Below are positions 54,615 to 63,563 of a stretch of DNA of 64,000 bases, piece after piece. This DNA is from Pseudomonas graminis (lineage in GTDB: Bacteria; Pseudomonadota; Gammaproteobacteria; Pseudomonadales; Pseudomonadaceae): NCBI RefSeq assembly GCF_013201545.1, contig NZ_CP053746.1, forward strand, positions 5,346,501-5,410,500, given 5' to 3'. A program made the translations under genes and the position numbers. Within the stretch, counting starts at the first letter, position 1, and each line of letters begins with the position of its first letter. The notes beneath the pieces were generated by a model. It did not search any database. It saw only the letters and a program-made list of their open reading frames with translations, and was not told the origin of the DNA.

Positions 54615-55004
54615 TTAAACTTTCGCGTCGAATAACAGGCTGTTTGCGTTCTTCAGACTGTCGGCGAGTTTCAGCGCTTCAGCAGACGGCAATTGCCGCA
54701 CCACTTCACCTGTTTCCGTGGCGATCACTTTCACTACCACTTTCCCCGACTTGTCGTCGATGGAGAACTCCAGGTTGCGATGAACCGACTGAAAGAACTG
54801 TTCCATTTGCTTGACGGCCGCTTCCAGTTCTTCTGACTTCTTGCCTGGGTCTGAGTCTTTACTTGTCGACGTTTCGGACTGCGCAGAAGCAGCCGGAGCA
54901 GAAACGACTTGAGGCGCCACGGCTGGCTTGTCAGCAACCACAGGCACCGCGGGCAACGACTGGACCATCGAATAAGACAAATTGAGCCTGCTACTTATTT
55001 CCAT
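54615..55004 (-). CDS. flaG: FlaG family flagellar protein
   Basis: 129 residues from MEISSRLNLSYSMVQSLPAV, with AGAGGTGAG before the ATG; a GTG two codons upstream is possible. The N-terminal part is Ala/Ser/Val rich; the C-terminal FlaG domain (about 65-125) is NLEFSIDDKSGKVVVKVIAT and GEVVRQLPSAEALKLADSL. FlaG affects filament length in Pseudomonas. It lies between fliC and fliD. Confidence 0.9.
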   Translation of the reverse strand: MEISSRLNLSYSMVQSLPAVPVVADKPAVAPQVVSAPAASAQSETSTSKDSDPGKKSEELEAAVKQMEQFFQSVHRNLEFSIDDKSGKVVVKVIATETGEVVRQLPSAEALKLADSLKNANSLLFDAKV

Positions 55005-55024
55005 GTCCACTCACCTCTTGAACG

Positions 55025-55060
55025 TAAAAAGCGGGAGAGCACGCAAGCATACTCCCCCGC
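55025..55060 (-). terminator. Rho-independent terminator of fliC
   Basis: Minus strand: GCGGGGGAG, a 12-nt loop, CTCTCCCGC, then TTTTTA, 16 nt after the fliC stop. The stem is nine pairs with one G-T. Confidence 0.85.
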
Positions 55061-55076
55061 CAAACTCTAACCGTTA

Positions 55077-55925
55077 TTACTGAAGCAGTTTCAGAACAGC
55101 GGATGGCAGCTGGTTAGCCTGGGCCAGAACAGAGGTGGAAGCTTGTTGCAGAGTCTGTTGTTTGGTCAGGTTAGCGGTTTCAGCGGCGAAGTCGGTGTCT
55201 TGAATACGGCCCAGTGCAGCAGTGGCGTTTTCGTTAACGTTTTGCAGGTTGGAAATGGTGCTGGTCAGACGGCTTTGCGAAGCACCGAGGTTTGCACGAG
55301 TGCTGTTGATCGTTGCCAGAGCAGCGTCAATTGCAGTGATTGCGTTGTCGATGTTGGTGCTGGCGGTGGCGCTGGTGCCAGTGATCGCAACAGAACCGCT
55401 TGCAACCGACAGGGAAGTAGCGTCGAACTTGGAGCTCAGAACCAGGTCGATGCGGTTAGCCGAGCCAGTGCTCGAACCTACTTGCAGGGTCATGGTGCCA
55501 GCCGAACCGTCCAGCAGGTTTTTGCCGTTGAGGTTGGTCGAAGACGAGATACGAGTCAGTTCGTCGGACATCTGACCGAATTCAGCGTTCAGAGCGGTAC
55601 GGTCAGCCGTGCCGTTAGTGTCGTTTCGCGACTGAACAGCCAGTTCACGCATACGCTGCAGGATGTTGGTGGACTCTTGCAGAGCGCCTTCAGCGGTTTG
55701 AGCCATCGAGATGCCGTCGTTGGCGTTCTTGATTGCTACGGTCTGGCCGCGGATTTGCGACGTTTCGCGGGTTGCGATCTGCAGGCCGGCTGCGTCGTCT
55801 TTAGCGCTGTTGATTTTCAGACCGGAAGACAGACGAGTCATCGAAGTCGACAGTGCATCGGAAGCTTTGGACAGGTTCTTCTGAACAGCCAGGGAAGCTA
55901 CGTTGGTGTTTACGCCTAAAGCCAT
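55077..55925 (-). CDS. fliC: Flagellin FliC
   Basis: 282 residues. Conserved D0/D1 ends ([20 protein letters not shown] and [20 protein letters not shown] with C-terminal [10 protein letters not shown]). A short Ser/Thr-rich central domain (about 145-200), a likely site for O-glycosylation given the nearby glycosylation genes. Highly expressed codon use. A sigma-28 promoter lies about 82 nt upstream. Confidence 0.97.
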   Translation of the reverse strand: MALGVNTNVASLAVQKNLSKASDALSTSMTRLSSGLKINSAKDDAAGLQIATRETSQIRGQTVAIKNANDGISMAQTAEGALQESTNILQRMRELAVQSRNDTNGTADRTALNAEFGQMSDELTRISSSTNLNGKNLLDGSAGTMTLQVGSSTGSANRIDLVLSSKFDATSLSVASGSVAITGTSATASTNIDNAITAIDAALATINSTRANLGASQSRLTSTISNLQNVNENATAALGRIQDTDFAAETANLTKQQTLQQASTSVLAQANQLPSAVLKLLQ

Positions 55926-56006
55926 GATGAATTCCTCGTGAGTTGTTTGCTGCGGCTATCCGGCCCTGGCAAGCGCCGGGTGTGGCCTAGAGAACCTACG
56001 TAATGT

Positions 56007-56033
56007 TTATCGTCGCGGTTGCCAGGAGCTTGA
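56007..56033 (-). promoter_or_regulatory. Sigma-28 (FliA) promoter of fliC
   Basis: The minus strand reads TCAAGCTC-N11-GACGATAA, matching the FliA layout (TAAAGTTT-N11-GCCGATAA) in spacing and in the CGATAA core. Located 82 nt upstream of the fliC start. Confidence 0.75.
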
Positions 56034-56157
56034 GGGCTTTTTCAAATTTATTTGCCACCAGAGCGCCACCCCCGCATTTTGTTGTCCGGGGATACACAAC
56101 GTTTCGGCGCACTCCCCGGAAGCTTTAACCTGACCCGGCGATTTGTTAACCAGTTCT

Positions 56158-56214
56158 CAAAAGACGGGCGCCCCTTGAGGCGCGCCCGGTGTGGTAGCCC
56201 TCTCTATAGAGAGG
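56158..56214 (-). terminator. Terminator and palindrome after the second flagellin gene
   Basis: Minus strand, just after the stop: the palindrome CCTCTCTATAGAGAGG (56199-56214), then a GC-rich hairpin GGGCGCGCC-TCAAG-GGGCGCCC (56166-56187) followed by GTCTTTTG. The second hairpin is the probable Rho-independent terminator. Confidence 0.75.
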
Positions 56215-56220
56215 CTTGGG

Positions 56221-57231
56221 TTATTGCAGGAGCTTGAGCACGGCGGCTGGTAGCTGGTTGGCTTGGGACAGGATGGCGGTGGAGGCTTGTTGAAGGGTTT
56301 GCTGTTTGGTGAGCTCGGCGGTTTCTGCGGCGAAGTCGACGTCTTCAATTCGGCCGCGTGACGCCGTCACGTTTTCCACGATATTGGAAATGTTGGAAAT
56401 AGTAGATGTCAGCCGGTTTTGCTTGGCCCCCAATTCAGCAGTGGCTGCTGAAACCGTCGCCAATGCCTTGTCGATCTGAATGATCGCATCATCGATGTTC
56501 TTAGCTGTTACAGCCGACTCCAACTCAAGTTCTGCCTTAGTGGGCTGCAATGGGTTCGCTCGCGCTATACCTTCATAAATACCGGTCCCATCAATTTTGG
56601 GGGTGATGTCATTGCCAATTTTTACATCCCTGTTACCCACGACCAAAGCAGTGTTAGTAGCAGGATCTGGGAGCACTGCGGTGACCGCTGGAATATCTGC
56701 TTTTGCAGTGAATAGCGCTTTGCCGGAAAAGTCTTCTGTAAGCGCGATATCAATCTGTTCATCAGGACCTGTGTTCGCGCCCACATGGAAGGTAAGGATA
56801 CCTGCACTTCCATCCAGCAGCTTCAAGTCCTGCCCAAACTTCGTACTGCCGGCAAGACGATTGAGCTCGGCAACTTTCTCGTCAAATTCCTTGTTGGATG
56901 CAGCACGATCGCTCGAACTGTTGGTGCCATTTTTCGCTTGAACAGCGAGTTCACGCATACGTTGCAAGATACCAATCGACTCTTGCAATGCCCCCTCGGT
57001 TGTTTGAATCACAGAGATTGCATCGTTGGCATTTCTCGCTGCGACGGTGAGCCCTCGAATCTGCGTGGTAAGCCGGGTGGCAATCTGCATGCCAGCTGCG
57101 TCATCCTTTGCACTGTTGATACGCAAACCGGAGGAAAGCCTCGTCATGGCGGTGCTTAGGGAGTCGGAAGAGCGGCCCAGATTCCGCTGAACAGACAGCG
57201 ACGCAATATTGGTGTTTACAGTTAAAGCCAT
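56221..57231 (-). CDS. Second flagellin (divergent)
   Basis: 336 residues. D0/D1 ends are clearly flagellin ([20 protein letters not shown] and [30 protein letters not shown]) and similar to FliC. The central part (about 150-245) is 50 residues longer, unrelated, more acidic and of lower GC ([40 protein letters not shown]). It has its own sigma-28 promoter and terminator. It is a structural filament subunit, likely a paralogue with an exchanged surface domain. Whether both are expressed at once is unknown. Confidence 0.93.
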   Translation of the reverse strand: MALTVNTNIASLSVQRNLGRSSDSLSTAMTRLSSGLRINSAKDDAAGMQIATRLTTQIRGLTVAARNANDAISVIQTTEGALQESIGILQRMRELAVQAKNGTNSSSDRAASNKEFDEKVAELNRLAGSTKFGQDLKLLDGSAGILTFHVGANTGPDEQIDIALTEDFSGKALFTAKADIPAVTAVLPDPATNTALVVGNRDVKIGNDITPKIDGTGIYEGIARANPLQPTKAELELESAVTAKNIDDAIIQIDKALATVSAATAELGAKQNRLTSTISNISNIVENVTASRGRIEDVDFAAETAELTKQQTLQQASTAILSQANQLPAAVLKLLQ

Positions 57232-57311
57232 TTTTAATTCCCTCGTTGATAGAAACGGAGGGTTCTCTGATGTCGGGGAAGTCCATTTCTCCCGGAGAAC
57301 CTACAGTCCCG

Positions 57312-57338
57312 GTATCGACAATCTGCACATGGGCTTTA
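57312..57338 (-). promoter_or_regulatory. Sigma-28 (FliA) promoter of the second flagellin
   Basis: The minus strand reads TAAAGCCC-N11-GTCGATAC, with the FliA spacing and conserved TAAAG and CGATA cores, 81 nt upstream of the start codon. Confidence 0.78.
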
Positions 57339-57518
57339 ACAACAAACACTTCCCGCAGGCTGTACCACCACTACACTTGAAGGGTAATAAAACAGCTAAG
57401 TTATTCTCTGGACTGAATATTAAAAAAACTGAAAAAAAGGCCTTTACGGGCCACTCAATTCAGACAGAACTGAAACTAACGTAGGAACTTTCTCTGACTT
57501 TTCTTCATTTGGAAAAGG

Positions 57519-57767
57519 TCAAATCTCAACAAACTCCACTTCCAGCCAATCCGCCACCCCCAACCAATCCTGCCGCTCCTGGCAGGCCAGAATCGCGCCC
57601 AACACCCTCCCCCACTCAGCCTGTCTCTCGGCACAGACCCCCTCCATCAGCGGCATAGACCGGTCGATCAGCTCGACCATCTTCAGCGCACCTTCGATAT
57701 CGCGGCCCAGGCGAAACAGCTTCGCGCATTCGCGGGCTTCTTCTATGACGTCTGCAGGCAAGGTCAT
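57519..57767 (-). CDS. Small hypothetical protein of the flagellin glycosylation cluster
   Basis: 82 residues, helical, with acidic character, no signal peptide or membrane segment (MTLPADVIEEARECAKLFRL, then QAEWGRVLGAILACQERQDW, ending WLEVEFVEI). Its ATG overlaps the stop of the DUF115 glycosyltransferase (ATGA), so the two are co-translated. I recognise no family; a partner or chaperone of the glycosyltransferase is a guess from coupling. Confidence 0.75.
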   Translation of the reverse strand: MTLPADVIEEARECAKLFRLGRDIEGALKMVELIDRSMPLMEGVCAERQAEWGRVLGAILACQERQDWLGVADWLEVEFVEI

Positions 57768-59059
57768 GGCGCGGTCCAGTCGGGGTCGAAGTGGGCGCCG
57801 GCGATCAACGCACCGTCGCGGCTGGTGTTGAGGAACGTGACCTGCGGGTGGCGGGCAATGAAGCGTTCGAGTTCGATCAGATAGCTGCGGAAGTTGAGCT
57901 GGGTCTTGACCTTGTTGCCACGGCCGTCGCGGACCCAGTGTTTGGCGACGCTCAGGGCAGGCCCCAGGTCGCCGTCCTGCCAGCCGGTGTGGGTCTTGCC
58001 GCCGGGGAAGGCGAAGTCGGCGCCGAACAGGGTGATCCGTGAAGCGCCCATTTTGACCGCGAGGTCTACCGCCGGGTGAATGACGCTGCCGGCCACATGC
58101 AACGTGGCTCTGGGAATTTCTTCACGCAGCCGGGCGTAGAGCGGGCTGGTTGAATAGCCAACGTAGCGCGGGCCTTGCCATGCCTCCAGCATTCCGGCCT
58201 CCTGTCCCGGCACGTAGACCAGCGCGATGTGTGCAGACCCTTCGGCGGGCAGATGCCGCGGGGTGATGCGGTGGTCGATGCTCACCACCACGTCCGGTGT
58301 GATGCCCTGATTGCGCAGCGGCACGTAGGCCGTGTCGACGCAAATGATCAGCGGGCGGTTCGTGCTGTTTGACGTGATCAAGAGGCGCGGCAAATGCTGT
58401 TGCAGACTCGGCCCCGTGGCGATAACGAACACGTCGCGCCCGGGCTGAGTGCCGAACAGTGCAGCGACGTCGGTGTCCCCTTGCAGCAGCGCCCTGCCCT
58501 GTTCCAGCAGGCGCGCGTTGTCGGGGGTATCGGCGGCGAACGCCTGATTGTTGAAGCCGACGTGCACTTCGCTGACCAGCCGATCGCGGATCCGTGCGCT
58601 GCTGTCGTCGGCCAGCACCAGCTCGGCGGGCAGCGCGAAGAACGGCAGTTGAATCTCGCTGCGGGCATCTGCGTACGCGAGGTTCACGCGGGGGTCGGAC
58701 AGCCAGTCATCCTGTTCCAGCAGTTGCAGCACCAATGAGAACAGCGCGCCATTGAGGATATGGACGTGCAGCGCTTTCAGAGAATGTTCGCCTAGCAAAA
58801 CCCTCTGCAGATCACCGAGGCCGGTGCCATAAAGGTGCACGGCGGGGCTGTCGGTGGGGAGACTTTTTGCCTGGGTTTGCGCTTCGCCGAGGCGATCATG
58901 GCGGCTGGTGAGCTGGATGCCGCCAATGCTGAGGGTCGATTGTCGACCTTCGATCAACTGCGCAGGAATGGATTCGACGTTTTCGGCGCTCAACCGCTGG
59001 GCCACGTCGGGCCAGCGCTGTGCGATCACGGCGAGGTTGCGCTGGAGAATCTCGCTCAT
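57764..59059 (-). CDS. DUF115 (Maf-like) flagellin glycosyltransferase
   Basis: 431 residues from MSEILQRNLAVIAQRWPDVA, with AAGGA upstream of the ATG at 59057-59059. The central DUF115 domain has VFVIATGPSLQQHLPRL, PDVVVSIDHRITPRHLP and SRITLFGADFAFPGGKTHTG. Maf-type enzymes attach pseudaminic or legionaminic acid to flagellin, and the pse genes lie just upstream. It is on the same strand as the flagellins, separated from KAS III by a terminator. Exact sugar donor is inferred from context. Confidence 0.85.
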   Translation of the reverse strand: MSEILQRNLAVIAQRWPDVAQRLSAENVESIPAQLIEGRQSTLSIGGIQLTSRHDRLGEAQTQAKSLPTDSPAVHLYGTGLGDLQRVLLGEHSLKALHVHILNGALFSLVLQLLEQDDWLSDPRVNLAYADARSEIQLPFFALPAELVLADDSSARIRDRLVSEVHVGFNNQAFAADTPDNARLLEQGRALLQGDTDVAALFGTQPGRDVFVIATGPSLQQHLPRLLITSNSTNRPLIICVDTAYVPLRNQGITPDVVVSIDHRITPRHLPAEGSAHIALVYVPGQEAGMLEAWQGPRYVGYSTSPLYARLREEIPRATLHVAGSVIHPAVDLAVKMGASRITLFGADFAFPGGKTHTGWQDGDLGPALSVAKHWVRDGRGNKVKTQLNFRSYLIELERFIARHPQVTFLNTSRDGALIAGAHFDPDWTAP

Positions 59060-59094
59060 GACGGCAGTCCTTTTCCGATGGGAGGTGCAGAAAG

Positions 59095-59127
59095 CAAAAC
59101 GGCGACCTGAGTTATCAGCGTCGCCGT
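59095..59127 (-). terminator. Rho-independent terminator after the KAS III gene
   Basis: Minus strand: ACGGCGAC, a 13-nt loop, GTCGCCGT, then TTTT, 34 nt after the stop codon. It isolates the DUF115 gene into a separate transcript. Confidence 0.75.
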
Positions 59128-59160
59128 TGTGCAGGCTGGAGGCAGCCCGGTGATTCGCTG

Positions 59161-60096
59161 TCAGGGACGATAAAGGATCGCCGAGCCCCACGACAAGCCC
59201 ACGCCGAAACCACTGACCGCGATGCGCTTCCACGTGGCGTTCATGACGTGCTTTTCCAGCAGCAGCGGAATGCTGGAAGACACCGTGTTGCCGGTCTCGA
59301 GCATGTCTTTGACGAACTTCTCCGGCGACGTGCCGTCCTCGAACCGACGGGCGACCGCATCGACGATGGCCGCGCTGCCTTGGTGAATGCAGAACGCATC
59401 AACGTCGGAGGATTGCAGGCCGGAGTCTTCAAGCAATTCATTGAGGTGCGCAGGCACTTTGACCAGCGCGAAGTTGAACACCTGACGCCCGTTCATGTAG
59501 AACGCGCCGTCGGTGGTCTTGAGGAACTCCGCCCCCGAGCCGTCGGTGCCGAACTTGGATTTGCCCAGCTGCCACGGGGCGTCGTCGCTCATCCAGGTGG
59601 CGGTGGCGGCGTCGCCGAAGAGCATGGTGGTGTTGCGGTCTCCCGGGTCGACGATCTTCGAATACGGGTCGGCGGTGACCAGCAGGCCGTTTTTCAACCC
59701 GGTCGCTTCCATGAAGCCTTTCAGCGCATAGATACCGTAGACATAACCCGAGCAACCCAGGGAAATGTCGAACGCGGCGACATGGGTCGGCAGGCCGAGT
59801 TTGTGTTGAACGATGGCGGCCGTGTGCGGCAAGCCTTCTTCGTCGCCGTTCTGGGTGACGACGATCAGTGCATCGATGGCGTCCCGCGAGAGACCGGGGT
59901 TGTTGGCGAACAGCTGGTTGACCGCTTCGACGCACAGGTCCGAAGTCTCCTGGGTGTCGTCTTTACGCGGCAGAAAAGCGGAACCGATCTTGCCAAGGAT
60001 GAAGTCCTCATCCTTTCCGAATTTGGCACCCTGGGCGTAATTGTCGACGCCGGCTGTGGGCACATAACTCGCTATGCTCTTGATGCCAATCATCAT
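59161..60096 (-). CDS. 3-oxoacyl-ACP synthase III-like protein (KAS III family)
   Basis: 311 residues; the second ATG at 60093 fits the GGGAAG ribosome site slightly better. A thiolase fold with catalytic Cys in SLGCSGYVYGIYAL, His in AFCIHQGSAAIVDA and Asn in LETGNTVSSSIPLLLE, the Cys-His-Asn triad of FabH. FabH-like genes also occur in the P. syringae flagellin glycosylation island, where they may supply an acyl group for the glycan. A housekeeping fatty-acid role is less likely given the context. Confidence 0.88.
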   Translation of the reverse strand: MMIGIKSIASYVPTAGVDNYAQGAKFGKDEDFILGKIGSAFLPRKDDTQETSDLCVEAVNQLFANNPGLSRDAIDALIVVTQNGDEEGLPHTAAIVQHKLGLPTHVAAFDISLGCSGYVYGIYALKGFMEATGLKNGLLVTADPYSKIVDPGDRNTTMLFGDAATATWMSDDAPWQLGKSKFGTDGSGAEFLKTTDGAFYMNGRQVFNFALVKVPAHLNELLEDSGLQSSDVDAFCIHQGSAAIVDAVARRFEDGTSPEKFVKDMLETGNTVSSSIPLLLEKHVMNATWKRIAVSGFGVGLSWGSAILYRP

Positions 60097-60412
60097 GGCT
60101 TCCCAATAAAAAACTGCTGAACATCACCCGGCGCGGTTAAGCGGGGCGTTGAAAATCCGGGGCTTGCGGCTTGAAAAAAGGCGACGTACACGCCAAAGCG
60201 ATACCAGAATCGCTCTGGAATCGGCCCGACGACGTCACGGCCCGCCAACACGATACAGTGAAGATGCCCGTTATGACCCACAGGTCACCAAAAGTTTTAC
60301 AAGCTTTTAGCTGACCGACGGGTGCTGCGCAACATCAGATCGCCGCTCAGACAGGTAATTGACATGAAGATGTCACGGGATTGTGGCGGGTCGGCGAACA
60401 CCCGCGTGGCTT

Positions 60413-60565
60413 AAGTGGGACCGGCTTCAGCCGGGAAGAGGCCCTGATCTGCACCCGCGATTCTGAGGTGTGGCGAATGCCGCCTTCCCGGCTAAAGCCG
60501 GCCGCACATTAAGATCCACTGCGGCGGATGCACCGGCTCCTTCGCGAGCAAGCTCGCGCCCACAG
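60413..60565. repeat. REP and GAGCAAGCTCGC repeats between KAS III and pseI
   Basis: REP palindromes at about 60415-60438 and 60483-60508 and a CTTCGCGAGCAAGCTCGCGC repeat at about 60540-60560. The rest of 60097-60623 holds no gene that I can support; the KAS III promoter should lie near 60100-60300. Confidence 0.75.
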
Positions 60566-60623
60566 ATTTTGCGTGCGCTGAACATAATGGTCCCTCTCAC
60601 AAGCTCAGTCGGTCGCGCGAGTG

Positions 60624-61676
60624 CTAACCCACCCCATCCCAACTTAACGCAGTCCCGCATTTCAGCGCGTGGCGGGCTTTGCGCCCCAGCACGGCATAGA
60701 TGTGTTTGGGTGCCAGGCCAAGGCCGGGGCGGATGGCGCGGATGTTGTCCGGGGTGAAGGCCTCGCCCTCGGCGATGTCCCGCACCACGTACAACGAGCG
60801 GCGGTATTGCAGGGATTTCTGTTCGGCTTCGGTGGCGCCGTACTGCACATGGCCCATGCCTTGCCATGCGCGTTCGGTTTCGATGACCAGGCTGCCCATT
60901 TCCGCCGGTTCCAGGGAAAAACTGGCGTCGACCCCGCCGTCGGCGCGGTCCAGGGTGAAGTGCTTTTCGATGACCGTCGCGCCCATGGCCACCGCAGCGA
61001 CCGACACGCCAACGCCCATGGTGTGATCGGACAAGCCCACCTGGCAGCCGAACAACCCGGCCATATGCGGAATCGTGCGGACGTGGCTGTTGGCCGGTGT
61101 GGCCGGGTAGGTGCTGGTGCATTTCAGCAGCACCAGATCCTTGCAGCCCGCGGCCCGGGCCGCGCGCACGCTGTGGTCCAGCTCGGCGATGCTGGCCATG
61201 CCGGTGGAAATGATCATCGGCTTGCCGGTGGCCGCGACTTTGCGGATCAGCGGGATGTCGGTGTTTTCAAAGCTGGCGATCTTGTAGGCCGGCACGTCGA
61301 GGCTTTCGAGAAATTCCACGGCGGTCTCGTCGAAGGGCGTGGAGAACGCCAGCAGCCCCAACTCTTTAGCCCGTGCGAAGATCGGCGCGTGCCATTCCCA
61401 CGGCGTATGCGCCTGCTCGTACAGCGCATACAGCGAAGTCCCGGCCCACAAGCTGTTGGGGTCTTTGATGAAGAACTCGCCCTCGGCGATGTCCAGGGTC
61501 ATGGTGTCGGCGGTATAGGTTTGCAGTTTGAGGGCATGGGCCCCGGCTTTGGCGGCCGCCTCGACGATACGCAATGCCTGATCCAGCGACTGATTATGGT
61601 TGCCGCTCATCTCGGCAATGATGAACGGCGGCGCGTCGGGGCCGATGGTTCGCGAACCGATCTTGAAAGACTTCAT
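60624..61676 (-). CDS. pseI: Pseudaminic acid synthase PseI
   Basis: 350 residues. NeuB-type aldolase domain (1-285: PPFIIAEMSGNHNQSLDQAL, GAHALKLQTYTADTMTLD, MIISTGMASIAELDHSV, VEKHFTLDRADGG-like metal/PEP site) and a C-terminal SAF antifreeze-like domain (about 292-350: SLYVVRDIAEGEAFTPDNIR). It condenses the 2,4-diacetamido hexose with PEP to give pseudaminic acid. The trailing sequence and pse neighbours favour PseI over NeuB or LegI. Confidence 0.92.
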   Translation of the reverse strand: MKSFKIGSRTIGPDAPPFIIAEMSGNHNQSLDQALRIVEAAAKAGAHALKLQTYTADTMTLDIAEGEFFIKDPNSLWAGTSLYALYEQAHTPWEWHAPIFARAKELGLLAFSTPFDETAVEFLESLDVPAYKIASFENTDIPLIRKVAATGKPMIISTGMASIAELDHSVRAARAAGCKDLVLLKCTSTYPATPANSHVRTIPHMAGLFGCQVGLSDHTMGVGVSVAAVAMGATVIEKHFTLDRADGGVDASFSLEPAEMGSLVIETERAWQGMGHVQYGATEAEQKSLQYRRSLYVVRDIAEGEAFTPDNIRAIRPGLGLAPKHIYAVLGRKARHALKCGTALSWDGVG

Positions 61677-61746
61677 CGTTGCTCACTCGCTGCATTGACG
61701 TCGGCCGGCACTGGGTCCGACGCTAGAAATAAGAACGGGCAGCGGC

Positions 61747-62835
61747 TCATGCGCCCTGCCCCTTTGCCGCGTTATGGGCCACCTTCGCCAATGCATCAGC
61801 GATACGCCGGGCGCCAAGGCCATCGACCAACAACCTCGATTGCTCGGCGAGCGACCGGCGTAAGGGTACATCGCCGCAAAGCTGCTCGACGGCGGCGCGC
61901 AAACGCCCGGCCTCAAGCTGCACATGGGGCCCGAGATACACATGCACGCCGGCCTCGGCCAGCAATTGCGCATTGAGCTGCTGGTTGTTCGCCACCGAAA
62001 TACAGATCGTTGGCAACCCCAGCGCCGCGCGCTCCCAAGTGGTGCCGCCACCGGCGCCGATAAACAGATCAGCCGCCTGCATCCGCGCGAAAAAATCTCC
62101 GGTCAGGCTGTGCAAACGCCACTCAGGTCTAGAAGCAGCGAGATCGCTCATCGCTTGCCAGTGGGGGTTATGCAAACCGGCGACGAAATCCACCTGCATG
62201 TCATCTAACCCCTGAAGCGCCTGCATCGTGGCGTAGACCTGCCCGGCCGCATCGAAGCCACCGAAGTTGACCAGCACCCGCTCCACACGCGGCTTGATCG
62301 CGATGGGCTCGCATTGAAACTCATCGCGGAGCAGGGCAAATCGCGGCCCCAGAAAGGTCTGGCAATCAGGCCCGACCCAGGCGGCATAAGGCTGATCCAG
62401 CGCTTGAGCGCTGTAATTCTGGTCCAGCAGCACATCCACCGCGTGGGGCCGATTGGCAAGATCATCAATGGCCATCACCCGATCGGCGAGACCGCGCGCC
62501 GCCTTTTCCCATCGCGCATCCAGGCCGTAATGGTCGACGATCAGCCAGTCAAAGGGCGGCTCATGCTCAATCTCTTCGGCAAAGGCAGACAGGTCCGCCT
62601 GCCATGGCAACGCCGCTTCGATGTCCTGATCTTCTTCAGCGCCATAGCGTGCCGGCAGCGCATAGGTGGCACAGCCGTGATCCGCCAGCCGCTGGAGCAA
62701 ATGCCCAGGCAACTCGCGGCAGGCAAAGCGCACGTCAGCGCCATCCCGGCGCAGCACATTGGCGAGCGTCAGGCAGCGGGCGATGTGGCCGCTGCCGATA
62801 GTCACCGAGGCGTCGGCGCGAATCAGCACGCGCAT
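61747..62835 (-). CDS. pseG: UDP-2,4-diacetamido-2,4,6-trideoxy-altropyranose hydrolase PseG
   Basis: 362 residues with a GT-B-like fold. The N-terminal VLIRADASVTIGSGHIARCL holds the His active-site region, and the C-terminal GAGGGTTWERAALGLPTICI is the UDP-binding part. It removes UDP to yield the free sugar for PseI. The ATG overlaps the pseF stop by one base. Only 70 nt separate it from pseI, so no pseH acetyltransferase fits between them. Confidence 0.93.
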   Translation of the reverse strand: MRVLIRADASVTIGSGHIARCLTLANVLRRDGADVRFACRELPGHLLQRLADHGCATYALPARYGAEEDQDIEAALPWQADLSAFAEEIEHEPPFDWLIVDHYGLDARWEKAARGLADRVMAIDDLANRPHAVDVLLDQNYSAQALDQPYAAWVGPDCQTFLGPRFALLRDEFQCEPIAIKPRVERVLVNFGGFDAAGQVYATMQALQGLDDMQVDFVAGLHNPHWQAMSDLAASRPEWRLHSLTGDFFARMQAADLFIGAGGGTTWERAALGLPTICISVANNQQLNAQLLAEAGVHVYLGPHVQLEAGRLRAAVEQLCGDVPLRRSLAEQSRLLVDGLGARRIADALAKVAHNAAKGQGA

Positions 62836-63533
62836 CAGTCCAGCTCCCCGCCGGCCTTGAGCGCGGCGTATAGATACTCCGCGCGCAGCCAGTCTTCCGG
62901 GCTGTCGATGTCCTGCACCAGATGCCGGGGGAGAATCACCGGCAGGCTGAGTTCGGAAAAAACCGTGTCACCGCGCCGCCAGGCATCGCTGCGGCCCCAG
63001 TAGAACTGGCCGGCGTCCTGATACGCCACCGGCAGATCCTGAGAACGCACGCTGCGAAATTCCGGGTGCATGGCGCTCAGGCTGCCGTCGTCGCCAATCA
63101 AGAGGGCGCGCTGCACCGGGAAGCCGAAGCTGCACACCGAAAACGCATAGGATTTTTCCGGCGCCGCTTCGAGGGCTTGCACGCCCTGACACAGATATCG
63201 CGCCTGTAACAGCGGCGCGGTGGCGTAAATGCAGCATGCGTAATCAAAAGGATCATTCAGGGCGCCGATCGCGTGCTGGATCACCGCCGCTGTGCCGGTA
63301 AACGCATCGGCCAGCTCTGCCGGGCGCATGAACGGCACGTCAGCGCCATGGGCACGGGCGACGTTGGCGATTTCTTCATCGTCGGTGCTGACGATAACCT
63401 GATCAAACACCCCGCTCGCCAGCGCAGCACGAATGGAATGGGCGATCATCGGCTCGCCGTTGAACAGCTTGATGTTCTTGCGCGGGATGCGCTGGCTGCC
63501 ACCCCGCGCGGGGATGATGGCTACAGCGGTCAT
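62835..63533 (-). CDS. pseF: Pseudaminic acid cytidylyltransferase PseF
   Basis: 232 residues. CMP-sugar synthetase domain with the nucleotide-binding MTAVAIIPARGGSQRIPRKN and DQVIVSTDDEEIANVARAHG. It activates pseudaminic acid to CMP-Pse for transfer to flagellin. Starts 30 nt after the pseC stop. Confidence 0.94.
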   Translation of the reverse strand: MTAVAIIPARGGSQRIPRKNIKLFNGEPMIAHSIRAALASGVFDQVIVSTDDEEIANVARAHGADVPFMRPAELADAFTGTAAVIQHAIGALNDPFDYACCIYATAPLLQARYLCQGVQALEAAPEKSYAFSVCSFGFPVQRALLIGDDGSLSAMHPEFRSVRSQDLPVAYQDAGQFYWGRSDAWRRGDTVFSELSLPVILPRHLVQDIDSPEDWLRAEYLYAALKAGGELD

Positions 63534-63563
63534 GCTGGTGAGCCTCTCATGGGTTCGTTCGCA

